From Acidobacteriota bacterium (GTDB lineage: Bacteria > Acidobacteriota > Terriglobia > Acidiferrales > UBA7541), in the NCBI GenBank assembly GCA_003225315.1, contig QHZD01000018.1, forward strand, positions 1 to 64,000: a DNA stretch of 64,000 nucleotides. The letters are read 5' to 3'. Below the pieces are notes generated by a model, which saw only the letters and a program-made list of their open reading frames with translations, ran no database searches and was not told the DNA's origin. Both the position numbers and the translations under genes were made by a program. Of the stretch, positions 33,552 to 40,803 are shown piece by piece. Within the stretch, counting starts at the first letter, position 1. Every line of letters begins with the position of its first letter.

Positions 33552-33887
33552 CTACGCGGCGGTTGCCGCAATGGGCACGAATTCGTAGCGCGCGATTTTC
33601 GCGGCGATTCCCACTCTGCCATTTTCGGTGGGCTCGATGCGCACAACTTCGCCGAGGCAGCGGATATTCACATCGCCCGCCTGCGTCATTTGCTGTGGAA
33701 GCGTGATAACGAATTCAATCTCGTTGCCAATTTCGAATTTGACGTCAGTAAGAAAGTAAAGGCCGCGGTAACTGAGATCCCGCGTGTGCGCGTCCAGTTC
33801 GTTTCCTTTGGCCTCTCGCGGCAACACCCGCATGGGCAGGCTCATTGTGAACCGCCGCGCTTCGCGGCGTTCCTCTCCATCAGCCAT
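33552..33887 (-). CDS. Single PilZ-domain protein
   Basis: A 111-residue PilZ domain, predicted to bind cyclic di-GMP: the arginine motif RREARRF is near residues 6-12 and the second motif, DLSYRGLYF, follows about 35 residues later. It has no other domain. The ATG at 33887 has AGGGGGT upstream and removes a poorly conserved 18-residue extension. It diverges from a double-PilZ gene with 166 bases between, so the two may share control. Confidence 0.82.
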   Translation of the reverse strand: MADGEERREARRFTMSLPMRVLPREAKGNELDAHTRDLSYRGLYFLTDVKFEIGNEIEFVITLPQQMTQAGDVNIRCLGEVVRIEPTENGRVGIAAKIARYEFVPIAATAA

Positions 33888-34053
33888 CGATACCCCCTGG
33901 GGATTGTGAGACTGGCGCAAAGCTAACATTGGCCTGTGCAAACTGCAACGCGAAATTCAGGGATTTTTGTCCTAGTACGAGGTCTTGCTCATTTCAGTAC
34001 TGCCACAATATACTCTCAGGCACGCCATCCCCGCGGGCAGTACTGTTACGCCT

Positions 34054-34776
34054 ATGGACAGCCGCCAGCACCGCCGGGTACGCCTGCGCCTTCCGGTACG
34101 CCTGCGCTGGACCACACCTTTTGGCCAGAAAATCGAATTAGCAAGTACGATCGACGTCTCCCGCAGCGGAGCTCTTGTTTCGACCAAGGAACCCCATAGT
34201 AAGGGCGTAATGGTGTGGCTCACCTTTCCCTATGACGCGTCGCTCTCCGATGGCCAGCCGGAGATCCTGGCGCGTGTGGTCAGATGTGCGGAAGCGCTTG
34301 AGGTGATTCGCGGCGCCAACGCGCGCGAGAAAGTTCAAACCCCGAGCGCTGTGGAACAGGAGCGCTCCGCGAAGCTGGATCAGCTTACCCGCGCTATCGG
34401 ATTCTTCGACACGCCGGCGACGTTCGCAGTCGCTTTTCAATTCGAAGAGCAGCCGCACTCTTCAGCCAACGGACATGCTCAGCGGCACGAACCGGAACGA
34501 CGCGGCAGCGCCCGGAGGACGCTGGCTGTCCCCGTCCGCGTGCACCACGAACGGATTCCCTGGTTTGAAGAGGCCATGGCCATGGACGTTTCGGCAAAGG
34601 GCATGCGCTTTCGCAGTCACCGCGAGTACGCGGTCGGCGATCACTTGAAAATTTCGTTTCAAAACGGCGCTTCTGCGCCCTGGCACGGTGCCGGCGAATT
34701 CCTCTCCAAAGTCGTGCGCGTCGCTCCCGTACTCGGCAGTATTGCCCTCGATGTCAGCGTTTGCCGCGCGCAATAA
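34054..34776 (+). CDS. Tandem PilZ-domain protein
   Basis: A 240-residue protein with two PilZ-like domains. The first (about 1-110) has RQHRRVRLRLPVRL and DVSRSGALVS; the second (about 140-238) has RRGSARRTLAVPVRV and DVSAKGMRF. Both keep the Arg motif and the D/N-x-S-x-x-G motif, at least roughly, so one or both may bind cyclic di-GMP. The ATG at 34054 begins just before the first motif; the frame opens at 33985. It diverges from the single PilZ gene. Confidence 0.8.
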   Translation: MDSRQHRRVRLRLPVRLRWTTPFGQKIELASTIDVSRSGALVSTKEPHSKGVMVWLTFPYDASLSDGQPEILARVVRCAEALEVIRGANAREKVQTPSAVEQERSAKLDQLTRAIGFFDTPATFAVAFQFEEQPHSSANGHAQRHEPERRGSARRTLAVPVRVHHERIPWFEEAMAMDVSAKGMRFRSHREYAVGDHLKISFQNGASAPWHGAGEFLSKVVRVAPVLGSIALDVSVCRAQ

Positions 34777-34802
34777 ACAATTCGAAAATTTGGAGTAATG
34801 CG

Positions 34803-34853
34803 TCAGTTTGAATCCTTGACCCCTATTGTCACGATTAAGAAAATTCAAACTGG
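34803..34853. repeat. Palindromic element, diverged copy 2
   Basis: CAGTTTGAAT (34804-34813) and ATTCAAACTG (34843-34852) are perfect 10-base arms. The stretch TGTCACGATTAA(G)AAAATTCAAAC matches copy 1 at 29009-29074 with a single change, while the left arm and outer GTAGCGG ends have diverged. It fills the 152-base gap between the PilZ and hydrolase genes. Confidence 0.65.
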
Positions 34854-34928
34854 CCCACACCGAACTTCGTCCCGATTCGGTCTTTTCTCTACAATGCGCT
34901 AAACTGCAAATTTGTCCCTGGCCCAACG

Positions 34929-35588
34929 ATGACCACGACCCACCACGACTCACGCAATTTTTTCCTGGAAGGACCTGCCGGACGCCTCGAAGCGATTCTC
35001 TGGACGCCATCTTCCGTGCGTCCACCGCTCACCGCCGTGGTCTGCCATCCGCATCCGCTGTTTGGCGGGACGATGCACAACAAAGTGGTCTATCAGACCG
35101 CAAAATCGCTGGATGGCAGGGGGATTCCGGTTCTGCGATTCAATTTTCGCGGCGCAGGACTCAGCGCGGGCGTTCACGACCGCGGCCAGGGGGAGAAGGA
35201 CGACGTTCGTGCCGCGCTCGATTTTCTTGCCGGGGAGTTTCCGGGGGTTCCAATTTTGCTGGCGGGATTCAGTTTTGGAGCCTGGGTAGGTTTGCGCGTC
35301 GGCTGCGAACACCCGCGCGTTTCTCACCTGATCGGTTTGGGTCTCCCCGTCAACAGCACGGATTTTTCATTTCTGCGCCAGTGCAACAAGCCCAAGTTAT
35401 TTGTGCATGCGAGCAACGACGAACACGGCGCTATCGACAAAGTGAAAGCGCTCATCCCCACCCTCGCCGGCGAAAATCACCTGGTTGTCGTCGAAGGTGT
35501 CGATCATTTCTTTGCCGGCAAACTTGATGAGCTCCATGCTGCGATCACCAACTGGCTTGCCGACAGCGTCTTTCAACTTCGCCATTGA
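34929..35588 (+). CDS. Alpha/beta hydrolase (COG2945-like)
   Basis: A 219-residue alpha/beta hydrolase. The nucleophile elbow is LAGFSFGAWVGL (Ser in GFSFG), HPHPLFGGTMHNKVV near the N-terminus is typical of this small dienelactone-hydrolase-like group, FNFRGAGLSAG supplies the oxyanion region, and the catalytic His is probably in VEGVDHFFAGK. No signal peptide, so cytoplasmic. The substrate is unknown. It converges on the aldo/keto reductase gene with 37 bases between. Confidence 0.84.
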   Translation: MTTTHHDSRNFFLEGPAGRLEAILWTPSSVRPPLTAVVCHPHPLFGGTMHNKVVYQTAKSLDGRGIPVLRFNFRGAGLSAGVHDRGQGEKDDVRAALDFLAGEFPGVPILLAGFSFGAWVGLRVGCEHPRVSHLIGLGLPVNSTDFSFLRQCNKPKLFVHASNDEHGAIDKVKALIPTLAGENHLVVVEGVDHFFAGKLDELHAAITNWLADSVFQLRH

Positions 35589-35625
35589 GTCCCGCTCTCC
35601 TGGGTTTCTGTTCCGGCCCTCTGCT

Positions 35626-36735
35626 TCAAGCGCCTTCGCCGCGTGAAAAAAGTCTGCTGAATTCGTCCACGGTTGCGGGAGCCACGCCTACCAGCCGCGC
35701 GTTGGCCTTCGCGTGTTCCACGCAGGACATTCCCACCAGCGCGGTGGTGATCCCTGGCGAGGAACGCACGAATTGCAGCGCCCGTTCCGCATCGTTCTCC
35801 AATCCCATCGCTTGGGCAACAAACTCGGGCAGATTTTTGGCCACTTGACCTTGTAGCAGGGAAGCGCTGGCAATGAGCGTAATGTCGAGCTCGCTCGCCG
35901 CCTCCATCACCGTGCGATGATGCCCGCGCAGCGATTGATTGCCAAGCGTCAGGGCTTCCGTCATCCCCAGGTTGAACGGCAGTTGCACGAAACGGAAATG
36001 ATGTCTGCCACCGGCAATTTCCTGCGCAATTTGCGTAATTTCGGCAAGCTGCATAGCATCGCGCGCTCGGGCATCCTGCCGGAACCCATTCCACGTTGCC
36101 ATGCCGTAATACTGAATCTCCCCGGCCTCCACGGCAGATTCGAGAAATGTAAATGCTTCGCGGACGCGGCTCAGAAATTCTTCCTTCGACACTTCCGAGA
36201 GCTGCGTCTCCGGGTTGTGGAGGTAATAGACGTCCACGCACTCGACCCCTAGATTTTTCAGGCTGCGGCCAAGCTGATTTTTCAGAAATTTCGGCGTCAT
36301 GCAATGACTGCCGGCGGCGATATCCTTGGCGTTGAAAACTCCAGGCTGGATGTATTCGCGGAAAAAATATTCGTTGGGATCGGCGGGCATCGAACCATCC
36401 GGTGTCAGGTAGCCGCCCTTGGTGCACACGACGATTTCGTCACGATCGAAGCCTTCCGCGGCAAGCTGCCGGATGGCCGCGCCGATACTGCGCTCGCTGC
36501 GCTGAAACCGGTAGTTAATGGCGGCGTCGATCACGTTGATGCCGCTCTCGACCGCCGTGACGGCCGCTGCGGTATAGCCCTCATCGGTTTTTGCGTCCGG
36601 CTGTCCGAGGTAGGTGCCGATTCCGATCGAGGCGAGCATCATTCTCTGCGTTTCTCGAAAATGACCGTCGGCGGCGCGGCCCGCAAACTTCTGCGCGTAA
36701 CGTATCGTTCCTTCTTTGGTGGCGGATTTGCTCAT
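35626..36735 (-). CDS. Aldo/keto reductase
   Basis: A 369-residue NADPH-dependent reductase of the aldo/keto reductase superfamily. Catalytic residues are placed at D in VIDAAINYRFQRSE with Tyr just after, Lys in VVCTKGGYL and His in DVYYLHNPE; the NADPH-binding end includes SASLLQGQ and SSPGITTALVGM. An insert near 115-150 (PNEYFFREYIQPGVF) is longer than in small members. Its start overlaps the stop of the UvrC-like gene by 4 bases. Substrate unknown. Confidence 0.85.
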   Translation of the reverse strand: MSKSATKEGTIRYAQKFAGRAADGHFRETQRMMLASIGIGTYLGQPDAKTDEGYTAAAVTAVESGINVIDAAINYRFQRSERSIGAAIRQLAAEGFDRDEIVVCTKGGYLTPDGSMPADPNEYFFREYIQPGVFNAKDIAAGSHCMTPKFLKNQLGRSLKNLGVECVDVYYLHNPETQLSEVSKEEFLSRVREAFTFLESAVEAGEIQYYGMATWNGFRQDARARDAMQLAEITQIAQEIAGGRHHFRFVQLPFNLGMTEALTLGNQSLRGHHRTVMEAASELDITLIASASLLQGQVAKNLPEFVAQAMGLENDAERALQFVRSSPGITTALVGMSCVEHAKANARLVGVAPATVDEFSRLFSRGEGA

Positions 36736-37916
36736 GACGCTCCTTCAGGCGATGGCGCTGGTCCGGGCGCTGGATTCGTTTCCGCTTCGTTGGCCTTCGG
36801 CGCGAGCAGGCGCGAGCACGCCCGAAGAATCCTACGATAGGGCCAGTCCTTTTCGCGGAAGAAAATCTCGCCTTCGCGCGGATTGCTGTAGAACCAGCGA
36901 GCCACAAGCCAGAGATGTTCGCCTAAGTCGCCGTCTGCTGCTGTAGAGTTTGAGTCGAATTGCTCGCGAAAGATATGTTCCGCGGAACGCGGCTGGCTGG
37001 CGATCTCCGCGAAGCGCAGAAAAAACGGTTCCGCCAGCCTTCCACTTTGCACGCGAAAAACGCCAATCGTTTGTTCCTCCGCGGTGCGTTGCAGAATCAC
37101 GGCGTCGAGATCCTGAATGCGCCGAGTGAGTTCCGGCCTCCCGCGCAGGACTTCGTCGAGCTTCTCGACTTTTTTGTGCAAGGTGGCGGCGCGTTCGAAG
37201 TCCAATTGCTCGCTGGCTTTTTCGCGCTCTTCCTCGATCGTAGAGCGGAGGGAGCCGCCGCTTGTTTCCAGGAAGTGTACGAGCCGCTGCACCTCGACGT
37301 CGTATTCTTCTTTCGTGCAACCAGCAAAGCAAGGCGCGAGACACATTTTCATTTCGGAGTAAAGACAGCCCGGAAACGTGGGGTCGCGGCGAATCTTGAT
37401 CTGGCAGCGCCGCACTTTGAACAAATCGAGGACGCGTTCGGCGAATGCTTGCGCGGAGCGGCGCGATGCGAATGGGCCGTAATACGCGCCGCCCGTGGGC
37501 GCGCCGCCCTCGTCGACGGGAATGCGGCGAGTCACATAGCAGCGCGGATAGGCATTACGCAAATTCACTTTGAGGACCGCGGCGGGGCGCAGACGCATCA
37601 AGTCACGATAGCGTTTGGGAAAGAGTTGCTTGGCGTGCTGGTAGTAGGTGAGCGTCTGTTCAAAAGGCGAGGCCGTCAAGCGATAGCGAATGCCGCGCGC
37701 GAACTCGCTCAGATTCAGTCGCTTGCTGGCCGGATCAACCGGCCCGAGGAGACGCTGCAGGCGGCGCTGCAAATTCTGGGTGCGAATCAGGAACGGCTCG
37801 GCTTTTTCTTCGCGAGGTTCGATCAGGCAAACCGCGGGTTGCGGCAGCAGAGCAAGGAAGAAGTCTTCCTCCGTCCGTGCAGCGTCGAATTCAAGTGCGC
37901 AATCCAATTCCAGCAC
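36732..37916 (-). CDS. UvrC-like protein without a complete nuclease domain
   Basis: A 394-residue UvrC paralogue (full UvrC is about 600). The first ~60 residues correspond to the GIY-YIG region but lack its catalytic motifs. The middle is clear UvrC: GAYYGPFASRRSAQAFAERVLDLF, then the Cys-rich segment (RRCQIKI, PGCLY, MKMCLAPCFAGC), a coiled stretch and a UVR motif (EREKASEQLDFERAATLHKKV). The C-terminal RNase H-like endonuclease and HhH domains are absent. It may bind UvrB or DNA as an accessory protein. The GTG at 37916 is used; the gene overlaps the aldo/keto reductase gene. Confidence 0.78.
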   Translation of the reverse strand: MLELDCALEFDAARTEEDFFLALLPQPAVCLIEPREEKAEPFLIRTQNLQRRLQRLLGPVDPASKRLNLSEFARGIRYRLTASPFEQTLTYYQHAKQLFPKRYRDLMRLRPAAVLKVNLRNAYPRCYVTRRIPVDEGGAPTGGAYYGPFASRRSAQAFAERVLDLFKVRRCQIKIRRDPTFPGCLYSEMKMCLAPCFAGCTKEEYDVEVQRLVHFLETSGGSLRSTIEEEREKASEQLDFERAATLHKKVEKLDEVLRGRPELTRRIQDLDAVILQRTAEEQTIGVFRVQSGRLAEPFFLRFAEIASQPRSAEHIFREQFDSNSTAADGDLGEHLWLVARWFYSNPREGEIFFREKDWPYRRILRACSRLLAPKANEAETNPAPGPAPSPEGAS

Positions 37917-37934
37917 GTTCTAAGAATACAATGC

Positions 37935-38345
37935 TTACGTGCCATCGAGGGGGCGGCGAAATCTCTGCGCTAGAAAACGGATTGCACCGACCAAAATGAG
38001 CAAGGAACCACAGAGCAAGCAAATGACGGGTATGAGTAGAAGCGCAAACGTCCAACCGTGAACGTTCGCGATGGGCGAAATGACTTTCCCGGACGCCGCA
38101 GCCGCGAGCAGGGTAGCGATGCCTGTGACGACAGCGCGAACTACAGGAAGCTTTCGCGAAAGATAGCCAGCGGCCGCAACAAAAATCACACACGGCAAGA
38201 ACAGAAGAGACAGACTGACATAGTTGAGATAGCGAAGAGGGTCATCAGGGCCGGAATATATATGGTCGACATACAGCTTGGAACACCAGAATCCCAGCAA
38301 CATGAAAACGATGGCGAAGGCGAGAATCAGCCAGACTTTCCGCAT
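37935..38345 (-). CDS. Small integral membrane protein
   Basis: A 136-residue membrane protein with about four hydrophobic helices (WLILAFAIVFMLLGFW, SLSLLFLPCVIFVAAAGYL, AVVTGIATLLAAAA, FALLLIPVICLLCGSLLILVGAI) and a basic tail. No family is recognised. AGGAG precedes the ATG at 38345. It lies 10 bases after the acyl-CoA dehydrogenase gene and 18 before the UvrC-like gene, so it is probably co-transcribed. The longer open frame (to 38687) is antisense-overlap of the dehydrogenase gene. Confidence 0.7.
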   Translation of the reverse strand: MRKVWLILAFAIVFMLLGFWCSKLYVDHIYSGPDDPLRYLNYVSLSLLFLPCVIFVAAAGYLSRKLPVVRAVVTGIATLLAAAASGKVISPIANVHGWTFALLLIPVICLLCGSLLILVGAIRFLAQRFRRPLDGT

Positions 38346-38355
38346 CTTTTCACTC

Positions 38356-39501
38356 CTAAGAACGCAGAACCCAGGAGGCGATAACCAGTCGCTGGATTTC
38401 GCTGGTGCCTTCGTAAATTTCGGTGATGCGGGCGTCGCGGTAGTTGCGCTCGACGGGATATTCTCGGCTGTAGCCATTGCCGCCGTGAATCTGGATGGCC
38501 TTGTGGGTGACGCGCGTGGCCATTTCGCTGGCGAAAAGTTTGGCGATGGCCGCGTCCATGCTGAAACGAGCGCCGGTATCCTGCTTCCAGGCCGCCTTTC
38601 GAATGAGCAAACGCGCGGCGTCAATTTCCGTGGACATGTCCGCGAGCATGAACTGGATGGCTTGGAATTGTGAAATGGGGTGGCCAAAGGCCATGCGCTC
38701 CTGGGAATATTTCAGCGCCGCTTCGAACGCGCCTTGTGCAATGCCGGTGGCTTGCGCGGCGATGCCGATGCGCCCGCCGTCGAGCGTCGAGAGCGCCACT
38801 TTGTACCCTTCTCCTTCGTTGCCGATGCGATTCGCAACCGGCACGGCGCAATCGGTGAAGACCAGCTCGCTGCAGGCTGTCGCGTTGATGCCGAGCTTTT
38901 TTTCTTCCTTGCCGACCTTGAATCCCGACGTGCCTTTTTCCACGACCAAGGCAGTGATCCCTTTTTCGCCTTTGGCTGGGTCCGTATTTACGTAAACGAT
39001 TGCTGCGTCCGCCGCGCCGCCATTGGTGATCCAGGCTTTCGTGCCGTTAAGGACGTAAACGTCGCCGTTCTTGATGGCTTTCGTTTGCAATGCGGCGGCG
39101 TTCGAACCGGCTTGCGGCTCGGTGAGCGCGTAGCAGCCGATCTTTTCGCCGCGGGCGTAGGGCAGGAGGAACTTTTTCTTCTGTTCGTCAGTCCCGTAGC
39201 GGTGAATCGGATCGCAGTAGAGCGAATTCTGAACGGAGAGGATCACGCCCGTCGAGGCGCAGCAGCGCGAAATTTCTTCTATGACGATGGTGTAAGCAAT
39301 GTGGTCGAAACCCGCGCCGCCTTCCGGCTCCGAGAAGGGAACTCCAGTGAGGCCGAGTTCCGCCGCTTTCTTGAAAAGTTCGCGCGGGAAGCGCCCGGTT
39401 TCGTCGAGTTCCTTTGCCAGCGGCCGGACTTCCGATTCTGCGAACTCGCGCACGCTCTTCTGCAGCAGCTTCTGTTCTTCTGTCAGTTCCAGATCCACCA
39501 T
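38356..39501 (-). CDS. Acyl-CoA dehydrogenase
   Basis: A 381-residue FAD enzyme that oxidises acyl-CoA to enoyl-CoA. YALTEPQAGSNAAAL and WITNGGAADAAIV are FAD/substrate-binding signatures, FGHPISQFQAIQFMLADM is also typical, and the catalytic Glu is near the end in ITEIYEGTSEIQR. The sequence most resembles the short-chain (butyryl-CoA type) group. The ATG at 39501 has GGGAG before it. It follows the HIT gene on the minus strand. Confidence 0.9.
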   Translation of the reverse strand: MVDLELTEEQKLLQKSVREFAESEVRPLAKELDETGRFPRELFKKAAELGLTGVPFSEPEGGAGFDHIAYTIVIEEISRCCASTGVILSVQNSLYCDPIHRYGTDEQKKKFLLPYARGEKIGCYALTEPQAGSNAAALQTKAIKNGDVYVLNGTKAWITNGGAADAAIVYVNTDPAKGEKGITALVVEKGTSGFKVGKEEKKLGINATACSELVFTDCAVPVANRIGNEGEGYKVALSTLDGGRIGIAAQATGIAQGAFEAALKYSQERMAFGHPISQFQAIQFMLADMSTEIDAARLLIRKAAWKQDTGARFSMDAAIAKLFASEMATRVTHKAIQIHGGNGYSREYPVERNYRDARITEIYEGTSEIQRLVIASWVLRS

Positions 39502-39566
39502 TGTTGCTCCCGTCGGTGCAAACTTTTGAATTGTGTATTCTATCGCGGCAAAGCTGGCTTCGCGAA

Positions 39567-40058
39567 TCAGGCAAGCGCCTTGGAGAGGCGTTCGTAGGTG
39601 GTTTTCAAATCTTCCGGGTGGACGCGAGTTTCGCCGGTGACGGTCATGAAATTCGAATCGCCGATCCAGCGCGGTAACGCGTGCAGATGCAAATGTCCAA
39701 CGACGCCAGCGCCAGCGGCGCGGCCCAAGTTCATTCCCAGATTCATCCCGTCGGGCTTGTAATTCGCGCGCAAAGCCGTTTCCACACGCTGGGAGAGCTG
39801 CATCATTTCGTTCAGTGTTCCCGCTTCGCACAAATTCAATTCCGCAACGTGTGCGTACGGCACGATCATTACGTGGCCGGAGGTATAGGGGAAGCGGTTC
39901 AGGATGACAAACGCTTTTTCGCCGCGATGAACGATAAGAGTTTCCGCGTCATTGTTGCGCGCCACGGCATCGCAAAAAATGCACTTCGGCTGGTTTCCAC
40001 TTGCCGCCTCCTTCATGTACTGGTAGCGCCAAGGAGTCCAGATATAGTCCATTCGCAT
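39567..40058 (-). CDS. HIT-family hydrolase/phosphorylase
   Basis: A 163-residue HIT protein, likely acting on dinucleoside polyphosphates such as Ap4A. The histidine triad is GHLHLHALPRW, with C-x2-C (PKCIFCDA) near the N-terminus that probably binds zinc. The YIWTPWRYQYM start is characteristic of the actinobacterial/acidobacterial Ap4A phosphorylase-like group. The first of two close ATGs (40058 and 40052) is used because AAGGAAG precedes it. Upstream 40059-40222 has no gene. Confidence 0.88.
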   Translation of the reverse strand: MRMDYIWTPWRYQYMKEAASGNQPKCIFCDAVARNNDAETLIVHRGEKAFVILNRFPYTSGHVMIVPYAHVAELNLCEAGTLNEMMQLSQRVETALRANYKPDGMNLGMNLGRAAGAGVVGHLHLHALPRWIGDSNFMTVTGETRVHPEDLKTTYERLSKALA

Positions 40059-40222
40059 CGCTTCCTTTTTCCCAAATGCCGCGCGCACAGCATAGCGCAA
40101 AAGTGACGAACGAGTTACGAACAAGCTCTTGTTCAGGCTGAGCGAACCCGGAGCCTACCTATGTTTTGTCAGTGAAATGGAAACGATTCGAACCGGAATT
40201 CTTCTGTTTGCTGCCTGTGCCT

Positions 40223-40549
40223 CTACTCAGCGCTCGCGGGCGCTGCCTGGGCCTCGGCGCTATTCACGAAATCTTTCAACTCTTTGCTGGGTTTGAAGAA
40301 GGGAATTTTCTTGGCGGGCACTTCTACTTTCGCTCCGGTTTTTGGATTGCGGCCAACTCGTCCGCGGCGCTCGCGGGTGCGGAAGCTGCCGAATCCCCGG
40401 ATTTCGATTTTTTGTCCTTGCTGCAGGGATTGGATGATGCTATCGAAAATAGTCTCGACGATGGTCTCCGACTCCTTCCGCGGAAGCTCGGTGATGCGCA
40501 GGACCTCTTCGATGAGGTCGGCTTTCGTAAGTGTGGGTTGCTTGGTCAT
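40223..40549 (-). CDS. HU/IHF-family DNA-binding protein
   Basis: A 108-residue nucleoid protein. LTKADLIEEVLRITELPRK, the dimer core IFDSIIQSLQQGQKIEIRGFGSF and the DNA-binding arm RRGRVGRNPKTGAKVEVPAKKIPFFKPSKELKDFV are diagnostic; the arm sequence is IHF-like. A short Ala-rich tail is extra. It lies between the HIT gene and rpsA. The 254 bases 40550-40803 between it and rpsA hold no supported gene. Confidence 0.9.
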   Translation of the reverse strand: MTKQPTLTKADLIEEVLRITELPRKESETIVETIFDSIIQSLQQGQKIEIRGFGSFRTRERRGRVGRNPKTGAKVEVPAKKIPFFKPSKELKDFVNSAEAQAAPASAE

Positions 40550-40803
40550 CGTCGCTATGCCTCGTCGCGCAACTCTAGATTAAAAACCGCTTCGCTTGGT
40601 CCACCCTCTTACGGGCGCCGGGAGCGCCGGCCGTCCCGGGTCGTCAGGAGCATTCGCCGCTTTTGCGCTTTCCCTAAACAGTGGAACCAAACGGCTTACG
40701 GGGGCTGGCCCCGTGCCGGAGTGCCCCCTTCCTATCATTAAAATGACCCGCAGGTAAATGAAATTATGAAGGCCGGCCACCCTCCGGACCGGTATTGAAC
40801 CAG

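Noticed and set aside
40700-40803. Possible rpsA terminator
   Set aside because: Several GC-rich half-palindromes occur on the minus strand but none has both a clean stem and a T tract.
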